The notes: a model not told the origin generated them from the letters alone. Counted from the stretch's first letter, positions 28,915 through 38,543 are shown. The stretch is DNA of 64,000 bases from Phycisphaerae bacterium (GCA_025924315.1 JAICIO010000007.1:45982-109981); one strand, 5' to 3'. Made by a program: numbers and translations.

Positions 28915-29433
28915 ATGAGCGACACAGTACTTCAAATCCGTCCGATCCGTGCCGACGACATCGCCGCGTTTAAGGCGCTGCGGCTGGAGGCTCTGCGGGC
29001 GCATCCGGAGGCGTTTGGGTCGGATTACCACGAGAGCCTGAACGCGCCGGAGTCTATGTGGCAGGAGCGGATTCAGACGTCACTCGACAACGCGGGGCGC
29101 ATCTTTCTCGCCAACACGGGAGATGAACTCGCGGGGATGACGGGCGTCCTTCGTGAGAAAGGCGCGAAGGTGAATCACTCCGCGTTCATCTGGGGCGTTT
29201 ACGTGCGGTCCGCGTATCGTTCGCGCGGCCTGGGCGAACGCCTGATTCGCGCCGCCATCGAATGGTGCGGCGAGGCAACGCTTCGCTCCGTTCGTCTCAC
29301 GGTTGTGACGACGAATCTCTCCGCCATTCGCTGCTACCAGCGCTGCGGGTTTATCGAGACGGGCGTGCAACCCGAAGTCATCCGCGTCGGCGAGACGTAT
29401 CACGACGAGTTGCTCATGTGGCGGCGGATATGA
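28915..29433 (+). CDS. GNAT family N-acetyltransferase
   Basis: 172 residues. The GNAT core is complete: FIWGVYVRSAYRSRGLGERLI (motif A, acetyl-CoA pyrophosphate binding) and LTVVTTNLSAIRCYQRCGF (motif B). ATG 28915 follows a family A palindrome, and the longer frame would begin inside it. Substrate unknown. Its stop overlaps the next gene's start in ATGA (29430-29433). Confidence 0.92.
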   Translation: MSDTVLQIRPIRADDIAAFKALRLEALRAHPEAFGSDYHESLNAPESMWQERIQTSLDNAGRIFLANTGDELAGMTGVLREKGAKVNHSAFIWGVYVRSAYRSRGLGERLIRAAIEWCGEATLRSVRLTVVTTNLSAIRCYQRCGFIETGVQPEVIRVGETYHDELLMWRRI

Positions 29434-30686
29434 AGGACGCGCGACGATTCATGTGGCACAGCCGCCCTCGGCTGTGCTCCGGTAAGCAGAGCACAGCCGA
29501 GGGCGGCTGTGCCACATGTTTCATTGTTATCGTCGTCGCGTTTTGTCTTTCGCGCAGCGCATTGGCTCACCCAACCCTCACACACGATCTGAAGGTCATC
29601 GTCTACCCCGATCACCTCACCCTCCAAGCGAAAATCGTTCTCACCGAAATCGACATCGTGAACGATTTCGCCGACGACTCTAAGCCCGCGCCAGACGTAA
29701 CAAAGATGCACGACGCCATCGCGGCGCATGGCGATTACCTTCTGAATCATTTTCATGTCAGCATCAATGGTGCGGACATCAAAGGAACGGTTCGCGCATC
29801 CACCCCCGCAACGCAGCCCGTCACCTGGGACAACTTCGAAGACATCGAATCGGCGGCGACGTACACCATCGATTATCCACTCGCGCACGCGCCGTCGAAG
29901 GTCCGTATCGCACAGGATCTACTGAAGGAATACGGCCGAATGGGCCAGCCGTGGATTGTGTCGCTGGTGACGGAATATCGGCAGTCGTATCAAAGCGAAT
30001 TCACCGAGGCGCTGCTCACGAAAGATCACCCGATCGAAATCGCGTGCACGTGGCCGGCCGGCGCATCGACCGTCTCCACCGCAACCACGCATCTCAGCGT
30101 CTGGCACACCGCGCGTGACTATGCGCGACACGGCCTCATGCACATTCTCACGGGCTACGATCACCTGCTCTTCGTCGCGGCCCTCGTGATCGGCGCGACG
30201 CAACTGTGGGATCTGGTGAAAGTCGTCAGCGCCTTCGCCGTCGCGCACACGCTCACGCTGACGCTGTCCGTTCTGCACCTCGTCCACGTGCCGTCATCGG
30301 TCGTAGAGCCAATGATCGCCGCCAGCATCGTCTGCGTCGCATTACAGAATGTTTTCTTCCCGAGACAATCCAAAGGCCCTACGCGCCTGGCGATCGCGTT
30401 CGGATTCGGCCTGTTTCACGGATTAGGTTTCGCGGGAGGACTGGCGGACGCGATGAGCGATATGCCGACAGCGCATCTGGCGACGGCTTTGGTTGCATTT
30501 ACGATCGGTGTTGAATTTGCGCACCAGTTGCTGATTGTGCCGTTGTATTGTCTGCTGAAGCCGATGCGCACCCGAGCGACAACAGCGACGATTCAACTCC
30601 CGTTCCCCCTGCGCCTCGCATCGCTTGCGATTTCAATCGTTGGTTTCGCGTATCTCGTGGTCGCCCTGCGCGAAGGGCATGCGTAG
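29430..30686 (+). CDS. HupE/UreJ-like multi-pass membrane protein
   Basis: 418 residues. After an N-terminal export segment (IVIVVAFCLSRSALA then HPTLTHDLKV) comes a periplasmic beta domain of about 200 residues. A C-terminal six-helix HupE/UreJ_2 domain follows, carrying ARHGLMHILTGYDHLLFVAAL with conserved His and Asp, AFAVAHTLTLTL, and FGLFHGLGFAG. Family members are proposed nickel or metal permeases or cofactor-binding membrane proteins. ATG 29430 overlaps the upstream stop (ATGA); residues about 8-29 are encoded by a palindromic repeat. The TAG stop is the first three bases of a family A repeat. Confidence 0.85.
   Translation: MKDARRFMWHSRPRLCSGKQSTAEGGCATCFIVIVVAFCLSRSALAHPTLTHDLKVIVYPDHLTLQAKIVLTEIDIVNDFADDSKPAPDVTKMHDAIAAHGDYLLNHFHVSINGADIKGTVRASTPATQPVTWDNFEDIESAATYTIDYPLAHAPSKVRIAQDLLKEYGRMGQPWIVSLVTEYRQSYQSEFTEALLTKDHPIEIACTWPAGASTVSTATTHLSVWHTARDYARHGLMHILTGYDHLLFVAALVIGATQLWDLVKVVSAFAVAHTLTLTLSVLHLVHVPSSVVEPMIAASIVCVALQNVFFPRQSKGPTRLAIAFGFGLFHGLGFAGGLADAMSDMPTAHLATALVAFTIGVEFAHQLLIVPLYCLLKPMRTRATTATIQLPFPLRLASLAISIVGFAYLVVALREGHA
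29451..29517. repeat. Nested palindrome in the HupE-like leader
   Basis: Arms ATGTGGCACAGCCGCC and GGCGGCTGTGCCACAT are perfect inverses; each also contains a CACAGCCG..CGGCTGTG hairpin. It is read in frame within the first 30 codons of the HupE-like gene. Confidence 0.85.
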
Positions 30687-30759
30687 GGTGCGCTTCAGCG
30701 CACCGGTTATTTCTCCGGCGCACAAATCGAATAACCGGTGCGCTGAAGCGCACCCTACA
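30684..30759. repeat. Family A nested palindrome (GGTGCGC type)
   Basis: GTAGGGTGCGCTTCAGCGC arm with exact inverse, loop TCTCCGGCGCACAAATCG. The TAG of its left end is the stop codon of the HupE-like gene. Confidence 0.88.
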
Positions 30760-30801
30760 ATCGCATTCACGGGCGTCCCAGAGCGAAACACAGGCGGGGG
30801 A

Positions 30802-32166
30802 CTAGAGCGACCACCCCGATCGATACGGATACCCCAAAAACTTCTCCGCCTCCGGCGCGTTGGTGAATTTCATGTTCTCGTGATCCCAATCGAGTGCTTT
30901 CTGCGCACGGAAGGCGACGGTGCCGAGGATGGCGGCTTCGGCGAGCAAGCCGCCGTAGCTGAAGGGAGCGCCGGTTCCACCTGGGTTGTTCTCGAGGCAC
31001 GCATTCACCCACTCCGCCTGATGTCCCGGAGATTTCGGGATCGTCTTTTCCGGAGGCTTGAAGTCCTTGAACTGCTCTTCAGGGAGCAGCAGATGCTCGC
31101 CGTAGTTTGTGTAGAGGAGCTTTCCGTCTTCGCCGACGAATACGATGCCCTCCCCTTTGAACTTGTCGGGAAGCTTCCACGAATCGATCATCGCCGGACG
31201 CTTCGGGGGGTCGTACCACGTGAGCTTCACCGGCGGCAGTTCGCCGCGCGCGGGAAAATCGAACGTCGAGATCGTCCAGTTCGCCGCGATGTTCTCATCC
31301 AGCGGCGCACCCTCCGATTCGATGTGCGTCGGATGCTTCAGATCGAGCGCCCAGAACGCGACGTCCATCAAATGGCAACCGATGTCCCCCGCGAGACCAA
31401 GCCCAAAGGCCCACCAGTGCCGCCAGTTGAACGGATGGTACCCCGGATGAAACGGCCGCTCCGACACCGGGCCAAGCCACAGATCATAATTGAGCGACGC
31501 CGGCGGTTTGGTTTCAGTGGGATCGGGCGCGGGAAGCGACCGCCCGTTCCACACGTGCACCTCCGCCACCTTGCCAATCGCCCCGCTCTTCACCAGCTCG
31601 ACCACGCGGCGATAGTTGTCCATCGCGTGAATCTGAATTCCCATCTGCGTGCACTTGCCGCTCTGCTGCGCGAGATCCATGATCGTCCGCAATTCCTGCA
31701 GCGTGTGCGTCAGCGGCTTCTCGCAATACACATGCTTGCCGGCGCGAAGCGCCGCGGCCGTCACCACCGCATGGGTATGATCCGGCGTCGCGACAAGCAC
31801 GGCGTCGATGCCCGGCTCCTTCAGCATGTCGCGAAAATCGACAAACGTCTTCGCCTTCGGCACAAACCGCGCCGCCTTCACGAGATTATTCGCATCGACA
31901 TCCACCAGCGCCACGATGTTCGCGTTCGGCAGCGCGCTGACCTCGGTCACATGATTCCATCCGCGACCCCCAACACCGACGATTGCGATGTTCAGCTTCT
32001 TTATCGGACTCGTGGTGGGCGCCGCGCTTTCGGCGGGTGCTGCTTCAGCAGCACCTGCTTTCGCGGAAAGTGTTGCACCAATCCCCACCGCGGCGCTGGC
32101 GCGAAGAAACGTTCGTCGTGAAAGAGACGAGACCGCCGCGGCGTCTGAATGTTGCTCGTGCTTCAT
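30802..32166 (-). CDS. Tat-exported Gfo/Idh/MocA oxidoreductase
   Basis: 454 residues. A twin-arginine signal (SRRTFLRASAAVGIGATL) is followed by a Rossmann fold (AIVGVGGRGWNHV), DVD, the family signature GKHVYCEKPLTHT and a C-terminal sugar-binding alpha/beta domain (YHPFNWRHWWAFGLGLAGDIGCH). It should use NAD(P) to oxidise or epimerise a sugar derivative; enzymes of this exported type are abundant in planctomycetes. ATG 32166 has GGGAGG nine bases upstream. It is divergent from the LEPR-XLL gene with a 77-base shared promoter region. Confidence 0.92.
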   Translation of the reverse strand: MKHEQHSDAAAVSSLSRRTFLRASAAVGIGATLSAKAGAAEAAPAESAAPTTSPIKKLNIAIVGVGGRGWNHVTEVSALPNANIVALVDVDANNLVKAARFVPKAKTFVDFRDMLKEPGIDAVLVATPDHTHAVVTAAALRAGKHVYCEKPLTHTLQELRTIMDLAQQSGKCTQMGIQIHAMDNYRRVVELVKSGAIGKVAEVHVWNGRSLPAPDPTETKPPASLNYDLWLGPVSERPFHPGYHPFNWRHWWAFGLGLAGDIGCHLMDVAFWALDLKHPTHIESEGAPLDENIAANWTISTFDFPARGELPPVKLTWYDPPKRPAMIDSWKLPDKFKGEGIVFVGEDGKLLYTNYGEHLLLPEEQFKDFKPPEKTIPKSPGHQAEWVNACLENNPGGTGAPFSYGGLLAEAAILGTVAFRAQKALDWDHENMKFTNAPEAEKFLGYPYRSGWSL

Positions 32167-32243
32167 ATTGTTGATCCTCCCGCCGCACTTCGTGAGAATC
32201 AACAGCGCTTCGGGGAAAAGTGCAAACGGGGACACGGGGAACC

Positions 32244-35200
32244 ATGGCACAAATCGATCGGCTCGAACCGCGCCTGCTGCTGACCGCCACCAATCTCGAT
32301 TCCAGTTTTGGCGATGCGGGCATCGCGCATGCGATCGCGGCCGCCTACGACCACGGCGACGGCGCGCCGCGCTTACTGACGCGCGATCCGAGCGGGAAGT
32401 ATGTCACCGCTTCCCCCGCCGACGGAGGGGGTCTCATCCTCGCGCGGTTCAACGCCGACGGAACCTGGGACCGAACCCTTCCGCCGCACAACCTGTTTGA
32501 AGATTTCGACCTGATTGCCCGCCAGCCGTCCGATATCGCCGTCGACCCTATCAGCAAGGACATCGTCCTGCCTGCGGGCCCTCAGTTGATCTTTCTGAAA
32601 TCGGACGGCACGCCCGACACGACGCGTGGGAACAATGGGCTCGTCGATATTGGCGACTTCCTGACGACCGATCGCATCATTTCGCGACTGGCGTACCAAG
32701 CCGACGGCTCGCTTCTCCTCGCCGGCACGCTCGATCGCGTGGGATTCGAATACCCGGTCTTCGTCGCCAAGCTCAAGAACAATCTCGCGTTCGACAAAAG
32801 CTTTGGACACAACGGCCTTATCCAGACGAGCATCAACACCGAAGGGCCGCACGACCTTCAGGAGCCGGACATCACGCTGAAGGTCGCGCCGAGGGGCGCG
32901 ATCTATCTCTTCGGCGACAATGTCTTCCGCGAAGACGACAACGGCCTGCCGGGAAGAATCGTGAAGGTTCGCCCGCAGATCGTTCGGCTGACGCCAACCG
33001 GGGCGTTCGACACATCATTCTCAGGCGATGGCATCGTCGATCTGCCGGGCAACGGGCGCGGGCTGTTTTCGATTGGTCTCGCGCTCGCGCCCGACGGATC
33101 GATCTCCGTCGCAAGCTACGACACAAGCGGGGGCACCGAACGCCACGCGACACTGCGCCGGCTTTCGGCCGCGGGAGAATTCCTCACCGAATATGGCGAA
33201 ACAGGCCGGGTCATCGAAGTGCAGTCCGCGGATAGCGGTTTGTCGAGCGTCGCGGTCGATTCGCATAACCGCACGTACTTCATGAACTCCTTCGCGCTGG
33301 ATGGGTTTCCCAGTCAAAACGTCGGCGAAGCAATACGCGTCACGCGCTTCACGGCGGATCTGCATCCCGATAAATCCTGGGCGGATCTGGGACGATCGCA
33401 GACCGACGCGACGTTCGACATGATGTTGAGCCCGCCGATTGTGACGAATGACGATCGCGTCGTCCTCGGCGTTGGGAGTGAGCAAACGTCCGACCAGGAT
33501 CTCGGCCTGCTTCGTTTCCTCGCGGGCGGAGATGCAATCAACACCGAAAGCGCAACCGCGAAACTAATGCCCAGCGGCACGATCGACGTGGCGGGATCCT
33601 CAAAGAACGATCAGATCCACGTCTCGCGCGCCGGCGGATCCCTCATCGTGCAAATCAATCAAAAGACGTTCACGTTCGACATCACGAAAGTTGGCGGCGT
33701 GTATGTCCATGGCGAGGCGGGCAACGATGCGATCTGGATCGGCAATGGGATCGAGCACACTTACGTGCAAGGCGGCGCGGGTGACGACTCGATCAGTGGA
33801 AGCGATCGCGATGACAACCTCAGCGGCGGCGCCGGGAAAGACCGGATCGACGGCAACGGCGGAAACGATCGCATCCGCGGAAATAACGGCAGCGACACGC
33901 TTCGCGGCGGCGATGGCAACGACACGCTCGGCGGCGGCGCGGGCGACGATCGCATGTATGGCGAGCTCGGCGAAGACTCGCTCAACGGCAATACCGGCCG
34001 CGACACGATCGATGGTGGACCGGCACACGATGTGCTGAGCGGTCAGTCCGACATCGACACGCTCAACACGATCGGCGACGTCGATGGCTTCGGCCTCGAC
34101 CAATCTTTTGGCAACGGTGGAGTTGCACTCCCGGATCTCCCAACGACAGCCGTCCCCGCGCTCCTACCTCTGGCCGATGGAAAAATCGCGATGCGGTGGG
34201 ACTCCAGCCCAGACAGCGATCATGCCACGTACTCGATCGAGCGACTCAATAGCGACGGCTCGCTCGACAAATCCTTCGGCGACAACGGACTCGTCACCCG
34301 CAGCGGAGCCGTCCCGCGGATGTATCGCAACCAGGCAACCGGCGATTTGCTTCTGATCAGCCCAGACCCCAGCGGGCCACTGCTCACTTTCCTGCGGCCG
34401 GACGGGAAGCTTGATCAAACCATCGGCACGCACGGCGTCGTTCGCCTCGCCCTGGCGGACATTTCCTACACGCTCGCGCGGTTCACGACCGACGGCAAAA
34501 TCGTTCTTGCCGGAAGCGGAGACAGCGGCGCGGCCATCGACTACTTCGTCGCGCGGCTCAACGCCGATGGAACGCTCGACAAAACGTTCGGTACGAACGG
34601 GGTCACGATTCACGCACCGCTCGCCGACAATATCGGGGTTTCGCCGTGGGTACTTCGCGTCGCGACGGACAATACGATCTATCTGCTCAACGAGAGTTTC
34701 GAACACGTCTCCGAAACGTATGAGGACGACAATGGCGTCACCGAGCACGACGATTACGAGGTGAACGACTCTTTCGTCGAGAAATACCAAGCCGACGGAA
34801 CGCTCGACGCGACGTTTGGCGACCAGGGAACTTTGCGGCTGCTGAACAACACGGATGAAGGCGTCGTTTCCGTCGGAATGTTCCTCCGCAGCGATGGTTC
34901 GCTCACCGTGATCAACGTCGCCGACAACGCGACCGGAGACAACACCGATTATTACCTTTTCCATGTCTTGCCAACCGGCGCGCTCGATCCCGCCACGGGC
35001 GGCGAAACGGGGCTCGACATCGGCGAATCGAAAGCCCAGCTCGCTTTCGCGAAGGACGGCTCGTTCATCACAGACCTGCTCCTCGATAGCACCGACCCAA
35101 ACCAATCGCTCGACGCGATCACCGTGCAGCGCTACGACAGTAACGGAAAGCTCGATACTTCGTTCGCCCCCTCTGGCAGTGCGATCACCAGCTATTCGTT

Positions 35201-35885
35201 CGAGCGCGACATCAGCACCCCGATCGTAGCGGACGACGGCAGCGTGATCATCGCGGGCAACGTTCAGTTCGGCGGTTTCAGCCAGCCGTTGAAACTGGCG
35301 CTCGTGCGTTTCGGCGGAACGAATGCTTCCGGCAGCACGCAAAGCGCGTTCATCAAAACCGACGGCACGCTCGATGTCGGCGGAACCTCGAAGGGCGATG
35401 AGATCACGCTCTCGCGCGATGGTGGAAAGCTTCACGTCGTGATCAACGGGAAGGCGTTTGATTTCGATGCCGCGAACGTGACCAACGTCGTGGTGCATAG
35501 CGGGGCGGGGAATGACAGCATCAAGATCAAAAGTTCGATCGATCATGTGTTCGTGCAAGCCGGCAGCGGAAACGACACCGTCAGCGGTGGCGATGGCAAT
35601 GAAAGCATCAGCGGCGGCGATGGCAACGACAGCGTGAGCGGCGGCGGAGGAAATGACACGATCACTGGCGACGCCAGCGCGGATGTCGTCTCGGGTGGAT
35701 CCGGCAACGACAGCCTCAGCGGTGGCGATGGCGCCGATACGTTGAGCGGCGACGACGGCGACGACGTGCTCGAACCGGACGGCGGACGCGACAAGCTCGA
35801 CGGCGGCACGGGCTTCGACGAAGCGCATGCTTCGACCGACGGCTCAACGCTCTCGCCCAGCAATGTTGAATGGCAGATTCCGTAG
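32244..35885 (+). CDS. LEPR-XLL delta-60/RTX repeat protein (internally duplicated)
   Basis: 1213 residues from ATG 32244. The N-terminus holds the LEPR-XLL motif (LEPRLLLTA) with no conventional signal peptide. Two copies of the same module follow. Each has delta-60 repeats (patterns like GSLDKSFGDNGLV with DGKIVLAGS), then a small domain (GTIDVAGSSKNDQI / GTLDVGGTSKGDEI), then RTX calcium-binding nonapeptides (GGDGNDTL-type). The modules span about 10-610 and 615-1213. Delta-60 repeats probably fold as a beta-propeller and RTX as a calcium-dependent beta-roll. Probably extracellular; function unknown. There is no C-terminal sorting motif (the end is SNVEWQIP). Confidence 0.88.
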   Translation: MAQIDRLEPRLLLTATNLDSSFGDAGIAHAIAAAYDHGDGAPRLLTRDPSGKYVTASPADGGGLILARFNADGTWDRTLPPHNLFEDFDLIARQPSDIAVDPISKDIVLPAGPQLIFLKSDGTPDTTRGNNGLVDIGDFLTTDRIISRLAYQADGSLLLAGTLDRVGFEYPVFVAKLKNNLAFDKSFGHNGLIQTSINTEGPHDLQEPDITLKVAPRGAIYLFGDNVFREDDNGLPGRIVKVRPQIVRLTPTGAFDTSFSGDGIVDLPGNGRGLFSIGLALAPDGSISVASYDTSGGTERHATLRRLSAAGEFLTEYGETGRVIEVQSADSGLSSVAVDSHNRTYFMNSFALDGFPSQNVGEAIRVTRFTADLHPDKSWADLGRSQTDATFDMMLSPPIVTNDDRVVLGVGSEQTSDQDLGLLRFLAGGDAINTESATAKLMPSGTIDVAGSSKNDQIHVSRAGGSLIVQINQKTFTFDITKVGGVYVHGEAGNDAIWIGNGIEHTYVQGGAGDDSISGSDRDDNLSGGAGKDRIDGNGGNDRIRGNNGSDTLRGGDGNDTLGGGAGDDRMYGELGEDSLNGNTGRDTIDGGPAHDVLSGQSDIDTLNTIGDVDGFGLDQSFGNGGVALPDLPTTAVPALLPLADGKIAMRWDSSPDSDHATYSIERLNSDGSLDKSFGDNGLVTRSGAVPRMYRNQATGDLLLISPDPSGPLLTFLRPDGKLDQTIGTHGVVRLALADISYTLARFTTDGKIVLAGSGDSGAAIDYFVARLNADGTLDKTFGTNGVTIHAPLADNIGVSPWVLRVATDNTIYLLNESFEHVSETYEDDNGVTEHDDYEVNDSFVEKYQADGTLDATFGDQGTLRLLNNTDEGVVSVGMFLRSDGSLTVINVADNATGDNTDYYLFHVLPTGALDPATGGETGLDIGESKAQLAFAKDGSFITDLLLDSTDPNQSLDAITVQRYDSNGKLDTSFAPSGSAITSYSFERDISTPIVADDGSVIIAGNVQFGGFSQPLKLALVRFGGTNASGSTQSAFIKTDGTLDVGGTSKGDEITLSRDGGKLHVVINGKAFDFDAANVTNVVVHSGAGNDSIKIKSSIDHVFVQAGSGNDTVSGGDGNESISGGDGNDSVSGGGGNDTITGDASADVVSGGSGNDSLSGGDGADTLSGDDGDDVLEPDGGRDKLDGGTGFDEAHASTDGSTLSPSNVEWQIP

Positions 35886-35900
35886 GTCCGCGCTTCCCAT

Positions 35901-35950
35901 CGCTTGCGGTTTCGCGGATGAACACGGCTTGATCTGCGAAACCGCAAGCG
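35901..35950. repeat. Inverted repeat between convergent genes
   Basis: Perfect arms CGCTTGCGGTTTCGC and GCGAAACCGCAAGCG separated by 20 bases lie between the LEPR-XLL gene and the AIM24 gene. A related word (CGAAATCGCAAGCGG) occurs in the palindrome at 39910. It may serve as a shared terminator. Confidence 0.75.
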
Positions 35951-35967
35951 GATGCCGTGGCCCTCGC

Positions 35968-37008
35968 TCAAGCGCCGTTCCCCAGTAAGCCACCAATGTT
36001 TCCGAGAATGCTGCCCTCATCGCGCGACTTCCCCCCACCCTGCGGCGCATTCGCCAGCACTCGTCCCGCAAGACGCGAGAACGGCAACGACTGCAACCAC
36101 ACCTTTCCCGGGCCGGTCACCGTCGCGAGAAACATTCCTTCGCCGCCGAAGAGCGTGTTCTTCAGTCCGCCGACGAATTGGATGTCGTAGTTCACCGTGC
36201 GCTCGATCGCAACGAGACAACCCGTGTCGAGGCGGATCGTTTCGCCCGGTTGCAGCACGCGCTCCATGATCGTCCCGCCCGCGTGCACGAGCGCGATGCC
36301 GTCGCCGGTCAATCGCTGCATGATGAACCCTTCACCGCCGAAGAATCCCACGCCGAGCTTCTTTTGAAACGCGATGCCGATCTGCACGCCCTTGGCGGCG
36401 CAGACGAACGAGTCTTTCTGACAGATGATTTCCCCGCCGTGCTTGTCGAGATGCAGCGGAATAATTTTGCCCGGGTACGGCGCAGCGAACGCGACGATCT
36501 CGCGCGCACTGCCCGCCGCCGTGAATGTCGTGACGAACATCGATTCGCCGGTCATCACGCGTTTGCCCGCGGTCGCGAGCTTGCCGAGAAATCCCTGCTG
36601 CTGTTGCGACGGATCGCCGAACACCGTCTGCATCGCAATTCCCGGCGTCATGTACATCATCGCGCCCGGCTCGCCGATCACCGTCTCGCCGGGATCGAGC
36701 GTGACTTCGACGTACTGCATCTCCGAGCCGAAGACTTGGTAATCGATTTCGTCCGACCGCACCGAAGTCGCCCCGCGCGAAACCGACGCATACGGAATCG
36801 ACGGCGGCGCCTGCGCCGGACGCGCCGATCCAGCCAACCGCGCCGCCACCGCCGGCACGCGCCGCGCCGCCAGCCACTGCGTCACGCCTGGCCCATACAC
36901 CAGCGTCTGATCTCCCATCGGCGCGATCCGCGCGACGAGCTCATCGAGCGTCATCGGCCCCACGTGCTTCCCGTTCTCTGCGTAATACCATTCCGCTGCA
37001 CCCGCCAT
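35968..37008 (-). CDS. GYF_2-AIM24 family protein
   Basis: 346 residues. The first 60 form a GYF_2-like domain (AEWYYAENGKHVGPMTLDELVARI). Residues about 95-320 are the AIM24/TIGR00266 beta-helix domain (YVEVTLDPGETVIGEPGAMMYM, FVTTFTAAGSAREIVAFAAPYPGKI, GEGMFLATVTGPGKVWLQSLP). AIM24-type proteins form trefoil oligomers of unclear function. The C-terminus is Gly-rich (GNIGGLLGNGA). AGGAG precedes ATG 37008. It lacks a signal peptide and is probably cytosolic or membrane-associated. Confidence 0.92.
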   Translation of the reverse strand: MAGAAEWYYAENGKHVGPMTLDELVARIAPMGDQTLVYGPGVTQWLAARRVPAVAARLAGSARPAQAPPSIPYASVSRGATSVRSDEIDYQVFGSEMQYVEVTLDPGETVIGEPGAMMYMTPGIAMQTVFGDPSQQQQGFLGKLATAGKRVMTGESMFVTTFTAAGSAREIVAFAAPYPGKIIPLHLDKHGGEIICQKDSFVCAAKGVQIGIAFQKKLGVGFFGGEGFIMQRLTGDGIALVHAGGTIMERVLQPGETIRLDTGCLVAIERTVNYDIQFVGGLKNTLFGGEGMFLATVTGPGKVWLQSLPFSRLAGRVLANAPQGGGKSRDEGSILGNIGGLLGNGA

Positions 37009-37134
37009 CGCGTCTCCTGGTTATGAGCCGTCAAGGTCTACACCAGGTTGCCAAGCGTCAAGTGAAAGATGCGGCATTCTCAATAATCACGGGATTTGCA
37101 GCGGTGTCGCGCGCCTCGGTACGATTGTCGTCAA

Positions 37135-37986
37135 ATGGGGATTTACGACCGCGATTATTACCGGGAAACCTTGCCGCGCGGGGGATTCGGCCACTTCATC
37201 GCGATGTCGGTGAGCACGTGGCTGATCGTGATCAATGTCGGCGTGTTCTTTGTCGATGCGGCGCTCGCCCGCGCAGAGCGGCCGACGACGTTGCCCGAAG
37301 TGCTCGATCAGCTCGAACACGAGCCAACCGATGATGCCGCGCGCGCAGAAATGATGTTCTTCGGCATGGGCCCGCTGCAGCGCGCGGGATATTTCTCAAC
37401 CGACAAAGCGATCAGGCACGGCCAAATCTGGCGCTTCATCACCTTTCAGTTTCTACACGCCAACCCGATCCATCTGATCCTCAACATGGTCGGCATCTTT
37501 CTCTTCGGACCAATCGTCGAAGCGCAATTCGGATCGCGACGGTATCTGACGTTTTATCTGTTGTGCGGATTGGCAGGTGCAGCGTCGTATCTGCTTCTCT
37601 CATCGACGCATATTCTGATTTCGGATCCGCGCGAGCCGCTGGTCGGCGCGTCGGCCGGCATCTTCGGACTGCTCGTCGCGGCCGCGATCATTGCGCCGCA
37701 TGTGCAGATCTTTTATTACGTATTCCCTGTAACGATTGGCATGCTCGCGATCTTCGGCATGCTCATGGCGCTCTATTCCGTGATCAGTCTCGGCTACAAC
37801 GCCGGCGGCGAAGCCGCACATCTGGGTGGAGGCATCCTCGGGTTCGCGCTCATGAAAAACCAGCACTGGCTCAACTTCGCGATGCCCTCGCGCCCGCGCG
37901 CGGTCGTGAGGCCGAGCATTCCTGGCGCAAGAACACGTCCCCGTCGCGCTTCCCAGAAGGACTGGAGCAAAGACTTCAACCGATAG
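37135..37986 (+). CDS. Rhomboid family intramembrane serine protease
   Basis: 283 residues with six hydrophobic helices. Catalytic Ser173 is in GASAG and His229 in AAHLGGG; the HxxxN-type region FLHANPIHLILNM in the second helix is also present. ATG 37135 is chosen since the longer frame adds a non-conserved extension. An N-terminal cytosolic segment and a positively charged C-terminal tail (SRPRAVVRPSIPGARTRPRR) flank the core. Both catalytic residues are intact, so proteolytic activity is expected; substrates are unknown. Confidence 0.93.
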   Translation: MGIYDRDYYRETLPRGGFGHFIAMSVSTWLIVINVGVFFVDAALARAERPTTLPEVLDQLEHEPTDDAARAEMMFFGMGPLQRAGYFSTDKAIRHGQIWRFITFQFLHANPIHLILNMVGIFLFGPIVEAQFGSRRYLTFYLLCGLAGAASYLLLSSTHILISDPREPLVGASAGIFGLLVAAAIIAPHVQIFYYVFPVTIGMLAIFGMLMALYSVISLGYNAGGEAAHLGGGILGFALMKNQHWLNFAMPSRPRAVVRPSIPGARTRPRRASQKDWSKDFNR

Positions 37987-38024
37987 CGGCGTGGTCGCAC
38001 TTGGTCGACAGGGGAAGATAACGA

Positions 38025-38543
38025 TCAATGCCGTGCGGACATCGCCCGCAGAATTTCGTCCCGCGTTTGGTGGAGATACGCGGGTTGAGCGCCCACCATG
38101 AATTGCATTCCCCCGCGCGGGGTTTCCACGAACAGCGCCTGATCGTGATCCACCCAGATTGATCGGATTTCCTCTGCGGACCACGTCCGCCGCACACGGT
38201 CGCCGACGACGTAGCCATCGACGCTGAGAAAGTTCGGCCCTGCTTCCCAGATCGTCGTGTGTTCCTTCGGCTGCATGAGAAGAATCACGGGCGCGAGCAC
38301 GGCGAACACGCACACCAGTGGCAGAAACACCATCATTCGTATTGGAAAGACGGCAGGCGATAACCACGCGAAGAGTGCCATCCCAATCGCGATCGCAAGG
38401 ATCACGATCGCCTGCGGAATCAGCTTCCCCCGGCGAGAGAGCACCGTGATCCGCGTGTGACCGTTGTCCAATCGCTCGACCGCGAACTCCTGCTGGTACT
38501 GAAGAACGGGCGCCGCGGGATTATGCGATTCGGCCGGGCTCAT
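38025..38543 (-). CDS. Two-helix membrane protein of unknown function
   Basis: 172 residues, not recognised. ATG 38543 overlaps the stop of the upstream MFS gene (ATGA at 38540-38543). Two transmembrane helices lie in a hairpin (AIVILAIAIGMALFAWLSPAVF and MVFLPLVCVFAVLAPVILLM, about 48-90). They are flanked by a short N-terminal strand-rich segment (FAVERLDNGHTRITVLS) and a C-terminal domain (RRTWSAEEIRSIWVDHDQALFVETPRGG) resembling bacterial membrane-anchored PH-like proteins in layout. The protein at 43269 has a comparable arrangement. Confidence 0.75.
   Translation of the reverse strand: MSPAESHNPAAPVLQYQQEFAVERLDNGHTRITVLSRRGKLIPQAIVILAIAIGMALFAWLSPAVFPIRMMVFLPLVCVFAVLAPVILLMQPKEHTTIWEAGPNFLSVDGYVVGDRVRRTWSAEEIRSIWVDHDQALFVETPRGGMQFMVGAQPAYLHQTRDEILRAMSARH

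Noticed and set aside
34164..35828. Long open frame (554 codons) antisense to the LEPR-XLL gene
   Set aside because: It mirrors the GC-rich repeat codons of the opposite strand, has no recognisable domain and no ribosome site; similar shadows lie opposite the other RTX genes.
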